From NCBI GenBank assembly GCA_965226155.1, contig OZ245331.1, positions 1,116,001-1,180,000 of the forward strand: a DNA stretch of 64,000 nucleotides, in the 5' to 3' direction. The notes under the pieces are model-generated. The model was not told the origin of the DNA and did no database searches. It was given only the letters and a program-made list of their open reading frames with translations. Made by a program: the position numbers and the translations under genes. Source of the DNA: G965226155 sp965226155. GTDB taxonomy: Bacteria > Pseudomonadota > Gammaproteobacteria > Eutrophobiales > Eutrophobiaceae. This document shows positions 55,951 through 64,000 of this stretch, piece after piece (position 1 is the first letter of the stretch; every line of letters begins with the position of its first letter).

Positions 55951-56149
55951 GGTATCGCTCCTATTCAGCTAGGATTATCATTAATTCTAATTGCAATATA
56001 ACAGAGATATTCTGTCACAGAATATCCAATACTTTTATAGTCCGATTAAAATCAAGGGCCTTAGTTCAACTTTTCCTTTACTCAAACTGAATTCTCGCTA
56101 TCTGACTCGCTTGCTACCTATGTTCATAAATCTTTTATAGACATCGTTA

Positions 56150-56740
56150 TTAATAGACGATTCCGGACAGTGATAGACCAAGATGAGTCAGTGGTTTAAC
56201 GAGCAGAATGATTAAAAGTTGTAGAAATACGAATACGAAAATGGGTGATAAATCCAATCCTCCTGTGGGCGGCAATAACTGCCTAGCGGGTTTGAGTAAA
56301 GGCTCTGTCAACCTGTAGAGAATTACTGTGGCAGGATTGTATGCACCGGGACTGAACCAACTGAGTATGACTTTTATAAAAATGGCAATGATGAAGATAT
56401 AAATAATCAGATTGAGTACCTGTGCAAGGCTGAGTACTATTAATCCTGAAAATGCCGGATTGCGCCCGCCGATTATTAAAGCCAACAGCATTATTTCTAT
56501 TATCTTCAGACATATCATGAGTGTAATCGCGGACAAATCGATATTCCGGTAGTCCGGGATGATGTGTCGCAAAGGGCGCAGCGTTGGGTTGGTAATCTTC
56601 ACCAGAAATTGAGAAATCGGATTACAGAAATCAGCCCGCACCAGTTGCAGGAGAAAACGCAGGGCTACAGCAAGTATGTATAGATCAAAGACAGTTCGTA
56701 GTAGAAAACTGAAAGCCTCCGCTATGTAGCCGGAACCCAT
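56150..56740 (-). CDS. YggT-family membrane protein
   Basis: A 196-aa protein with four to five membrane segments arranged as two YggT repeats, each with an aromatic-rich pattern (LRFLLQLVRADFCNPISQFLVKITNP and VILSWFSPGAYNPATVILYRLTEP). YggT proteins are linked to osmotic stress and membrane insertion, but the mechanism is unresolved. Its start touches the proC stop (1-base overlap), forming a proC-yggT unit. Confidence 0.9.
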   Translation of the reverse strand: MGSGYIAEAFSFLLRTVFDLYILAVALRFLLQLVRADFCNPISQFLVKITNPTLRPLRHIIPDYRNIDLSAITLMICLKIIEIMLLALIIGGRNPAFSGLIVLSLAQVLNLIIYIFIIAIFIKVILSWFSPGAYNPATVILYRLTEPLLKPARQLLPPTGGLDLSPIFVFVFLQLLIILLVKPLTHLGLSLSGIVY

Positions 56741-57570
56741 TATGTTTTTTCCTGAAGCTCGGCAAGTTCTTCTGAGCGTCGCTTGGCAACGGTAAGTGCT
56801 TTCAGGAACAATTGATCGATCTGACCTTGTTGTAAGAGTACATCCAATGCCTGTTCGGTCGTGCCACCGGGAGATGTTACTTGGCGTCGCAGCGTCGTAG
56901 CGTCTACGCCGCTTTCCAGTGCCAATTTAGCTGCACCGAAAACGGTTTCCAGCGTCAGCAATTTAGCTTGATCAACTGGGAGTCCAAGACTAACGGCCGC
57001 TTGTTCCAATACTTCCATGATCAAATAGATATAGGCCGGGCCGCTCCCAGATAATGCAGTGACCGTATCCATCAATGACTCATCATCCAACCAGATTAGC
57101 GATCCGACTGCGCGCATGATCCCTTCGGCAATTTCACGGTGCTTCGGTGTCGTTGCATTGTTTGCAAAAAGCGCAGAAATGCCTGAGCGGATGATCGCAG
57201 GTGTATTAGGCATTACCCTGACGATTGGGTGGTCCTTGTCGAGATACTTTTCTATTGTTGCAAGGCGTACTCCGGCGGCAATCGAAATAACTATAGAGTT
57301 ATTTAATTTGATACTATCAGCAATGTTGGACAATGTAGCCGCAAACATTTGGGGTTTGACAGCAAGAATGACCGCATCTGCTCCGTCAATTGCTTCTGTA
57401 TTCTTTTCAAAAACGGTAGTCTTATATTGCTTATAAAGTTTGTCTCGTTGTATAGGATCGGGGTCCGCACCACGGATGGAATCAGAATCATGGCCGTTCG
57501 CAATGAGACCACCGACTAGGCTAGTCCCCATATTACCGCAACCAATTAATGCAATGATGGTATGTTTCAT
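56740..57570 (-). CDS. proC: Pyrroline-5-carboxylate reductase
   Basis: Last step of proline synthesis. The 276-aa product has the Rossmann motif IGCGNMGTSLVGGL near the N-terminus, AVKPQMF, VRVMPNTPA, the ALSGSGPAYIYL segment and the C-terminal TSPGGTTEQAL motif, all characteristic. Downstream of yggS (134-base gap) and upstream of yggT. Confidence 0.96.
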   Translation of the reverse strand: MKHTIIALIGCGNMGTSLVGGLIANGHDSDSIRGADPDPIQRDKLYKQYKTTVFEKNTEAIDGADAVILAVKPQMFAATLSNIADSIKLNNSIVISIAAGVRLATIEKYLDKDHPIVRVMPNTPAIIRSGISALFANNATTPKHREIAEGIMRAVGSLIWLDDESLMDTVTALSGSGPAYIYLIMEVLEQAAVSLGLPVDQAKLLTLETVFGAAKLALESGVDATTLRRQVTSPGGTTEQALDVLLQQGQIDQLFLKALTVAKRRSEELAELQEKT

Positions 57571-57703
57571 TAACTAATCTATTTGACGAGGACTGTTTTT
57601 GAATAAAGTTTTGTTAGATGGCTACTTCCTGAAGAATACCATGGAAAAGCAGGAAGCAATTTTTTAAGGCAGTTTACCAAGACATGCTCAGTGTTAAATA
57701 AAT

Positions 57704-58390
57704 TTACGCATGTCTAGGACCAAATATGGCCGTACCGAGTCTAATCATAGTGGAACCTTCAGCTATTGCAGCCTCCAGGTCATTACTAGTCCCCATGGAT
57801 AAAGTGTCCAGTTTAAAGTTTTCTTTGTTAAGTGATTGAAAATACTGATTTACTAATTTGAAAGATTGCCTTTGTTCGTCGGTGTCTTTACTTACGGCGG
57901 GGATTGCCATTAGTCCACGCAAGCGGATATTGGGAAGTGTGGATATTTGTCGTGCAAGATCCAACAGCTGTTGTGGTGCAATACCAGATTTGCTTTTCTC
58001 GCCGCTGATATTGATTTGGATACAGGCATTCAGAGGTGGGCTACTGTCAGGCCTTGCATCATTTAATCTACGGGCAGTCTTAATCCTATCGATACTGTGC
58101 ACCCAGTTGAAATTTTCGGATATTAATCGGGTTTTGTTTGACTGAATCGGTCCAATGTAATGCCAGATTAGCTTTGGGTCTGCTAATGTTTTAATTTTTT
58201 GTATCGCCTCTTGCGCATAATTTTCACCGAATTCTTGTAGTCCTGCTGAAGCTGCTATCTTGATGTCGTCAGCAGAAAAGGTCTTGCTGGCAGCCATCAG
58301 CCTAATAGAATCGACAGAACGGCCATATTTTTGCGCTGCAGCATGAATTCGTTCCATTACTATTTTCAGGTTTTCACTAAAATCATTCAT
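57704..58390 (-). CDS. YggS-family PLP homeostasis protein
   Basis: A 228-aa single-domain PLP-binding protein (alanine-racemase fold) that controls free pyridoxal phosphate. The cofactor lysine is Lys36 in LMAASKTF; GENYAQEA, WHYIGPIQSNK and the C-terminal SMGTSNDLEAAIAEGSTMIRLGT phosphate-binding segment are conserved. It is divergent from pilT, the standard proC-yggS/pilT arrangement. Confidence 0.93.
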   Translation of the reverse strand: MNDFSENLKIVMERIHAAAQKYGRSVDSIRLMAASKTFSADDIKIAASAGLQEFGENYAQEAIQKIKTLADPKLIWHYIGPIQSNKTRLISENFNWVHSIDRIKTARRLNDARPDSSPPLNACIQINISGEKSKSGIAPQQLLDLARQISTLPNIRLRGLMAIPAVSKDTDEQRQSFKLVNQYFQSLNKENFKLDTLSMGTSNDLEAAIAEGSTMIRLGTAIFGPRHA

Positions 58391-58573
58391 AGATTACTAG
58401 TAGGCTATTCCCCAAAAGATCAGTACCACAACATCCCATCCGTAACAGAATTTAAATTATAAAAAACAAGGATTAGTTAGGGTTTTCTATATTAAGCCAG
58501 TTTAAATAATATGCTGTAAGACTCAAACTGTTAATCTTGTCATTTGCTTTATTTACTTACCAGGAGGTCCTAG

Positions 58574-59608
58574 ATGGATATCGGTGAATTACTTGCATTT
58601 GGGTGTAAAAACGGTAGTTCCGATCTGCATTTATCCGCAGGCGAACCACCCATGATTCGGGTGGATGGTGATATGCGCAAGATCAACGTCCCGGCCATGG
58701 ATCATACAGAAGTACACGATATGGTTTATGACATCATGAACGACAAACAACGTAAGGATTATGAAGAATTCCTGGAGTGCGACTTTTCATTTGAGATCCC
58801 CGGACATGCCAGGTTTCGGGTCAATGCATTCAATCAGAACCGTAGCTCGGGTGCGGTATTTAGAACCATACCCTCCGAAATACTGTCATTGGAGCAACTA
58901 GGTGCACCAAAAATATTTGAAGAGATCTCAGATACTCCCCGCGGAGTGGTACTGGTTACCGGCCCTACTGGATCAGGTAAATCAACCACATTGGCGGGGA
59001 TGGTTAACTACAAGAATGAGAATGAATACGGCCATATCCTCACCGTTGAAGACCCGATAGAGTTTGTCCATGTCAGCAAGAAATGCCTGATCAACCAGAG
59101 AGAGGTCCACCGCGATACCTTAGGATTTAATGAGGCACTGAGATCTGCACTACGCGAAGACCCTGATGTCATATTGGTTGGTGAAATGCGCGATCTAGAA
59201 ACCATACGACTAGCCTTGTCCGCAGCGGAAACTGGGCACTTGGTGTTTGGAACCTTGCACACCAGTTCTGCTACAAAGACCATCGATCGTATTGTCGACG
59301 TATTTCCCGCTGAAGAAAAGGACATGGTGAGGGCAATGTTGTCAGAGTCATTAAAAGCAGTTATCTCACAGACCTTACTGAAGAAAAAAGGCGGGGGGCG
59401 CATTGCTGCTCATGAAATCATGATAGGGACACCAGCGATCCGGAATCTTATTCGTGAAAATAAAATCGCCCAAATGTATTCCGCAATCCAGACGGGGCAA
59501 CAGTTTGGCATGCAAACGCTGGACCAAAGTCTGCAACAGATCGTGGCAAAAGGGTTAGTGGATAAAGATGAAGCTCGATCCAAGGCCGCGAATAAGGATA
59601 ACTTCTGA
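58574..59608 (+). CDS. pilT: Type IV pilus retraction ATPase PilT
   Basis: A 344-aa hexameric secretion-type ATPase powering pilus retraction. It has the N-terminal SSDLHLSAG domain, Walker A GPTGSGKST (residues 130-138), the Asp box VEDPIEFVH, Walker B VILVGEMRDLETI and the His box TGHLVFGTLHT. Strong Shine-Dalgarno AGGAGGT at 58562-58568. Intact, while both pilU-type genes after it are broken. Pilus assembly genes are not in the window. Confidence 0.93.
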   Translation: MDIGELLAFGCKNGSSDLHLSAGEPPMIRVDGDMRKINVPAMDHTEVHDMVYDIMNDKQRKDYEEFLECDFSFEIPGHARFRVNAFNQNRSSGAVFRTIPSEILSLEQLGAPKIFEEISDTPRGVVLVTGPTGSGKSTTLAGMVNYKNENEYGHILTVEDPIEFVHVSKKCLINQREVHRDTLGFNEALRSALREDPDVILVGEMRDLETIRLALSAAETGHLVFGTLHTSSATKTIDRIVDVFPAEEKDMVRAMLSESLKAVISQTLLKKKGGGRIAAHEIMIGTPAIRNLIRENKIAQMYSAIQTGQQFGMQTLDQSLQQIVAKGLVDKDEARSKAANKDNF

Positions 59609-59639
59609 TATGAGAATATTGAATTAACGGGAGGGACTA

Positions 59640-60804
59640 ATGGAGAGAGAACAAGCCATAAAAGTCATGCGTGATCTTCTCAAGTTGATGATTGAGAAAA
59701 AGGGATCGGATTTGTTTATTACTGAGGGCTTTCCACCGGCCATGAAGATATCCGGAAAAATGACCCCGGTATCAAAGACCCCATTGACGGCAGAAAACAC
59801 CAAAACCATGGTGTACGCAATCATGAATGACAGGTAGCTTAAGGAGTTTGAGGCCAGCAAAGAATGTAATTTTGCAGTAGCCCCGGTCGGTATCGGCCGT
59901 TTTCGAGCCAATGCCTTTATACTACAAGGCTTTTGCGGTTTGGTGTGTCGGGTTATCGAAACAGAAGTTCCGAATATTGATAAGCTCAAGTTGCCCGAAG
60001 TTCTCAAGGAAGTGGTAATGGTCAAAAACGGCCTGGTTATTATGGTCGGAGGTACAGGCTCTGGTAAATCCACTTCGCTTGTAGCCATGATCGACTACCG
60101 CAATGAAAATACCTATGGGCATATTATTACCATCGAAGACCCGATTGAGTACGTCATCCCCATAAGAACTGCGTGATTATGCAACGCGAGGTCGATGTAG
60201 ATACCGATGACTGGGAAATCGCCCTGAAAAATACCCTTCGTCAGGCGCCTGATGTCATCCTATTAGGTGAGATCCGTGACAGGGAGACGATGGAGTTGGT
60301 ATCGCCTTTGCCGAAACGGGCCACCTGGCCATGGCAACCCTTCATGCCAATAGTTCTAGCCAGGCCTTGGACCGTATAATCAATTTCTTCCCAGAGGAAC
60401 GTAAGCAACAGTTGTTGATGGATTTGTCTTTGAATCTGAAAGGAATTATTTCTCAGCGCTTGGTTAAAACGGTTGATGGCAAAGGACGGGCTGCCGCCAT
60501 CGAAATCTTACTCAATTCACCGCTGATTTCAGATCTAATTCTCAAAGGTGAGGTGCATGAAATCAAGGTCATCATGTCAAAATCGAGAGAGTTAGGTATG
60601 CAGACTTTTGATCAGGCACTTTTTGATTTGTACGAAGCGGATAGGATCGGTTATGACGACGCACTCAGAAATGCGGATTCCGTAAATCAACTCAGGCTGA
60701 GGATAAAATTGGAAGGCAAGGATGCAAAGGATTCCAACAAGCTGGAAGGACTGGACCATCTTAGCTTAGAAGAGGATGAAGAAGAATCCGGGATGATGAG
60801 ATAA
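59640..60804 (+). pseudogene. pilU: PilU-type retraction ATPase, first copy, broken
   Basis: About 388 codons of a PilU-type ATPase interrupted by a TAG at 59835-59837 (after IMNDR, an original Gln), a missing base at about 60152 before the HPHKNCVIMQRE motif, and another at about 60293 after ETME. Walker A (GGTGSGKS), the Asp box and the VILLGEIRDRETM Walker B are still recognisable, and the C-terminus ends with an acidic DEEESGMMR tail. A GGGAGGG ribosome site precedes ATG 59640. Not expressible as a whole. Confidence 0.92.
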
Positions 60805-60850
60805 TCAGCGCTATATATCACTTGGCAGGAATTTAAAGGAGACAGAGTGT

Positions 60851-61909
60851 ATGGATATCATGCCGTATCTGAAACTGGTAATTGAAAAAAGTGCATCAGA
60901 CCTGTTTTTTACCGTGGGTGCACCGGTAAAAGTTAAGATCGAGGGGGCAATTACTTCTGTAGGAAAGACCATGCTCGACGGCGAACTCACCAAAGCTGCT
61001 GCGTATGGCATTATGAACGATAAACAAATAGCGCAATTCGAGGAAGAATTCGAGCTTGATTTCGCTATTGCGATGCCAAACGGATCTGCCCGTTTCCGTA
61101 TCAATGTGTTCAATCAACGCGGTGAAGTCGGTATGGTACTCCGGCGTATTCCTACTGAGATCCCGACCATTGAACAACTCGGTGTCCCGGAAATTCTCAA
61201 GGACCTGATTACTTCTAAGCGTGGTCTCATATTGATGGTGGGTGCTACCGGCTCAGGTAAATCTACTACCCTCGCCGCAATGATCAATCACCGGAACGAA
61301 TCTATGGCCGGGCATATCCTGACCATTGAAGACCCAGTCGAATTCAGTCACCCAAATAAGAAATCTATCTTCAACCAGCGTGAAGTTGGTGTGGATACCA
61401 AATCCTATCGAAATGCGCTTAAGGCATCTCTGCGTGAAGCGCCAGACGTCATACTTATCGGCGAAATTCGTGAGCGGTAAACTATGGAAGCTGCACTGGA
61501 ACTGGCCAACACTGGGCATCCTGCCATTACAACATTGCATGCGAACAACGCCAATCAGGCTATGGAACGGGTGATCAATATGTTTCCGCAAGCACTACAC
61601 AAGCAGCTATTTATGGATCTCTCACTTAATATTCGCGCAGTGATCTCTCAACGACTGGTACTTGCAGTTGATGGCAAGCGCTGTGCAGCGATAGAAATCC
61701 TGATTAATACACTACATATTTCTGAGTTAATCCTCAAGGGTGAAATTGATGGGCTTAAGGAGGCTATGTAAGAAAGCGGGCAGAAGGGTATGCAGACATT
61801 CGATTCAGCATTATTCAATCTGTACAAGGAAGGTCAAATCACACTAGAAGAAGCACTTGCTAATGCTGATTCATCCACCAATCTCGAGGCCAAGATCAAT
61901 TTTGGCTGA
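60851..61909 (+). pseudogene. PilU-type ATPase, second copy, two nonsense codons
   Basis: One continuous frame of 353 codons interrupted only by TAA at 61478-61480 (in Walker B region IGEIRERxTMEAALELA, originally Glu) and TAA at 61769-61771 (before ESGQKGMQTF, probably Lys). Walker A is GATGSGKST and the Asp box VEDPVEFSH. It is clearly distinct in sequence from the pseudogene at 59640-60804, so the locus once had pilT plus two pilU-type genes. Absence of frameshifts makes sequencing error unlikely here. Confidence 0.92.
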
Positions 61910-61966
61910 TCGTCCGTCTTTTCCTACTTAGAAGCAGTGACACCAAATCTCTTGGTGCAATCACCA

Positions 61967-62083
61967 ATGCACGCGAGTAAAAAAATCGCTAGTAGCTTGG
62001 CGCGCCTCATTATTTTAGCAGCGCTATGCAATCAGGTGAAGGCCGCTGAAATGTTTCCCATGGAGGACTTACTATCCGTTTAG
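61967..62083 (+). pseudogene. Short exported-protein N-terminus, possibly a remnant
   Basis: A 38-codon frame starts with a signal-peptide-like sequence (SLARLIILAALCNQVKAAEM) and then reads FPMEDLLSV before a TAG. The segment after the signal resembles the start of outer-membrane receptors or similar exported proteins, but no continuation beyond 62083 is convincing. It may be a gene remnant left between the broken pilU gene and pyrK, or chance. The rest of 61910-62129 shows nothing else. Confidence 0.25.
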
Positions 62084-62129
62084 GATATTAATCTGTCACT
62101 ATCAAAATCTGTTTTTTTCAGCAGGGTGG

Positions 62130-63014
62130 TTATCCACTATTAAACACTGTACTGGCTTCAAACACTGGGCCATCCACACATACCCGTTTCATTGCAGGCC
62201 CCTTTCCCGTCTCCACCTGTACCGTACAACCAGCGCATCCACCAGTTGCGCAAGCCATGGTCTCTTCCATGGATATCTGGCAGGGCAGATTGAAGTCGTG
62301 GGCGAGTTTGGCTACTGCTTTAAGCATCGGCGTCGGTCCGCAGCTGAAAATTTCTATGGCTTCAAGTTCAGTCGTATGGAATTGTGCAAGCCATAATCGC
62401 GCTAGATCGGTCACATAACCTTCATGGCAACCTGTATAGCCCTGTAGGCTGGTCAGTCTGCAGGGTATTTGCCAATCTTCCATTAGCGGAATGGTGGCAA
62501 TGACACCCTCTGGGATACTCGGAATCATGATCCTAGAAGGCATAGGCTTGAAAGGAAACGGGATCTCTGAACCCATTATCATTAACGGTTTGATTGGCTT
62601 TACGTTATTTTTTAGATATTCAGCAAGAAATATCATGGGAGGTATGCCTACACCACCACCAATCAATAGTGGTTGTTTTCGGCAATTGTGAAGATTGAAT
62701 GGAATACCAATGGGCCCGAGTAGGCTGATAGATTCACAAATCTGGCGAGATGCCAGTAGTCCAGTCCCCCGACCATGTGCTTTATAAAGGATATCGATCC
62801 AACCTTCTGTGGGGCTGGCCCGCATAATTGACATGGGTCTGCGCATCAACAAAGCAGGATCGCAGCGAATGTGTATAAAGCTTCCAGGTTTTGCCTCTTT
62901 AGCAGTATGCGGTGCATGCAATCTAAGCAGGTATTGATCTCCAGAGTAGGACTGGTGCGACAAGACCTCAGCGTTTTCGAGATTGATAGTATTTCGAGTA
63001 TTAGGATCGTGCAC
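62130..63014 (-). CDS. pyrK: Dihydroorotate dehydrogenase electron-transfer subunit (PyrK-like)
   Basis: A 294-aa FAD/[2Fe-2S] oxidoreductase. The N-terminal FAD domain has the MRRPMSIM motif; the middle has a nucleotide-binding LIGGGVGIPPMIFLAEYL segment; the C-terminal EETMACATGGCAGCTV loop carries the iron-sulfur cysteines of PyrK proteins. It would transfer electrons from dihydroorotate oxidation to NAD, although the partner dehydrogenase gene is not in view. It lies 21 bases downstream of the dihydroorotase-family gene, so the two form a pyrimidine operon. Confidence 0.88.
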   Translation of the reverse strand: MHDPNTRNTINLENAEVLSHQSYSGDQYLLRLHAPHTAKEAKPGSFIHIRCDPALLMRRPMSIMRASPTEGWIDILYKAHGRGTGLLASRQICESISLLGPIGIPFNLHNCRKQPLLIGGGVGIPPMIFLAEYLKNNVKPIKPLMIMGSEIPFPFKPMPSRIMIPSIPEGVIATIPLMEDWQIPCRLTSLQGYTGCHEGYVTDLARLWLAQFHTTELEAIEIFSCGPTPMLKAVAKLAHDFNLPCQISMEETMACATGGCAGCTVQVETGKGPAMKRVCVDGPVFEASTVFNSG

Positions 63015-63035
63015 TATAACGATCTCATATAATAG

Positions 63036-64000
63036 TTATTTGGTTTGATAAACGACCTGGCCTTTATAAATTGTGTGAGTGACCTTACCAAACAATTCCC
63101 ATTCATCAAAAGGTGTATTTTTCCCAGTGCTTAACATTTGTTCTTTAGTGAAACTCCATGATTTTTCTGGATCAATAATCGTAATATCTGCAATCTTGCC
63201 AACGGCTAAAGAACCGGAATCGATCCCTAGTATGCGTGCAGGATTGATCGTCAGGCATTCGATTGCCCTGACAGGTGATAATAGATCCTTACTAACTAAA
63301 TCAAGCACCATGGGTAATAATATTTCAATCGTAGATGCTCCCGGTTTGGTTAGACTAAAGGGTGCGGTTTTCGCGTCTTCATTATGAGGTTGATGATCTG
63401 AGCAAACAGCGTCAATTGCGCCGCTAATCAGTCCCTGTATCAATGCATTTTTGTCTTCCAGCGTACGAAGCGGAGGAACTAAGTGACAATTGGTATCGTA
63501 GCCATCTACATCCATCTCAGTTAGATGTAGGTGACATATGCTGACATCAGCTGATACAGGAAGCCCAGCTTTTTTTGCTCTTGCGATCATTTCCACAGAT
63601 TTGGCAGAAGAGAGTCTGCAAAAGTGTGCCCTTCCCTTAGTTTGCTCTACTAATAGTAAAGCTGTGCTGACAGCGACAGTCTCTGCTGTTTCTGGTATCG
63701 GTGGCAAGCCCAATCTTGTACTGATTGCCCCTTCGTTAACAACACCATTGTTAGCGAGGAAATGATCTTGGGCATTTATAAAAACTGTCAAGTCTGTACT
63801 CGCCGAGTATTCCATGGCGCGACGTAAAACTTCATTATTGGGGACAGCTTGGTTTGCGTTACTTACTGCAATACAACCTGCCTGTTTTAGTGTATATAGT
63901 TCGGCTAGCCGTTCACCTTCAAGTCCATTTGTCAGCGCAGCAATAGGGTAAATATGTGTGCGGTTAGCCTTTTCAGCACGTTGATGAATCAGTTCAACAA
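63036..64000 (-). CDS. Dihydroorotase-family protein, partial (runs off the window)
   Basis: The minus-strand frame is open from the window edge to a stop at 63036, at least 321 codons; the N-terminus lies outside. Motifs of class I dihydroorotases are present: HIYPIAALTNG, NANQAVPNN, NEGAISTRLGLPPIPE, ICHLHLTE, LVPPLRTLEDK and CSDHQPHNED with the catalytic Asp. The second His of the usual HxxHVS motif is Arg (AHFCRLSS). Without the N-terminal HxH motif I cannot tell an active PyrC from the inactive PyrC-like partner of aspartate carbamoyltransferase. Confidence 0.88.
   Translation of the reverse strand, partial: VELIHQRAEKANRTHIYPIAALTNGLEGERLAELYTLKQAGCIAVSNANQAVPNNEVLRRAMEYSASTDLTVFINAQDHFLANNGVVNEGAISTRLGLPPIPETAETVAVSTALLLVEQTKGRAHFCRLSSAKSVEMIARAKKAGLPVSADVSICHLHLTEMDVDGYDTNCHLVPPLRTLEDKNALIQGLISGAIDAVCSDHQPHNEDAKTAPFSLTKPGASTIEILLPMVLDLVSKDLLSPVRAIECLTINPARILGIDSGSLAVGKIADITIIDPEKSWSFTKEQMLSTGKNTPFDEWELFGKVTHTIYKGQVVYQTK

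Noticed and set aside
61935..61965. CACCAA...TTGGTG hairpin after the second pilU pseudogene
   Set aside because: A 6-bp stem with no T tract on either strand; insufficient for a terminator call.

Overview
The window reads as a chromosomal segment of a gammaproteobacterium of moderate, slightly AT-rich composition. Several neighbourhoods are typical of that class: bioBFCD, ftsY-ftsE-ftsX-rpoH, rsmD-coaD, mutM-rpmG-rpmB-(radC)-coaBC, algC-argB-slmA-pyrE-xthA, yggT-proC-yggS with a divergent pilT-pilU, and pyrK next to a dihydroorotase-like gene. I cannot name the species. A striking property is the number of broken genes (about fourteen): coxB, coxA, coxC, two pilU-type ATPases, an acyl-CoA desaturase, an ABC permease, radC, a ribA-like gene, a glycosyltransferase, a nucleotidyltransferase, two IS30 transposases and the N-terminal part of algC. 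The lesions are both nonsense substitutions and single-base indels. This suggests a lineage under relaxed selection with recent IS activity, although homopolymer indels alone could be sequencing errors.

Region by region. 1-4.1 kb: start of a comF-like gene, a BirA-like box, then the biotin operon bioB-bioF-bioC-bioD, without bioH. 4.1-8.5 kb: a native caa3-type cytochrome oxidase operon whose structural genes coxB, coxA and coxC are pseudogenes, while a 43-residue accessory ORF and cox11 remain open. 8.7-22.1 kb: a visibly GC-richer block, all on the minus strand, encoding a complete second terminal pathway: an unknown 136-aa protein, coxB, coxA, cox11, coxC, a GldC-like protein, ActA, split ActB, ActC, ActD, ActE, ActF (alternative complex III), a Sco/thioredoxin-like assembly protein and a DUF2909 protein. 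22.5-26.1 kb: the remaining native assembly genes DUF2909, SURF1, Sco-like, ctaA and ctaB, all open. The simplest reading is that an acquired ACIII-caa3 oxidase operon landed between coxC and surf1 and took over quinol oxidation, so the native oxidase subunits decayed while shared heme A and assembly genes were kept.

26-42.5 kb: a DUF1269 protein, IS30 copy 1, then rpoH-ftsX-ftsE-ftsY. A perfect CIRCE operator lies over a sigma-E-like promoter in front of rpoH. After that come two M16 peptidases, rsmD (no standard start codon), coaD, ggt, mutM, a Gld-type ABC transporter whose permease is a remnant, a broken desaturase, rpmG and rpmB. 42.5-47.6 kb: an AT-rich accessory insertion of pseudogenes around IS30 copy 2. 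It has replaced most of radC, whose N-terminal 46 codons survive next to coaBC.

47.7-64 kb: coaBC, algC with a frameshifted N-terminal membrane domain, argB, slmA, a DUF4124 protein, pyrE, xthA, a DUF4426 protein, yggT-proC-yggS, an intact pilT followed by two different pilU-like genes that are both pseudogenes, then pyrK and a dihydroorotase-family gene running off the end. No rRNA, tRNA or CRISPR array was recognised.
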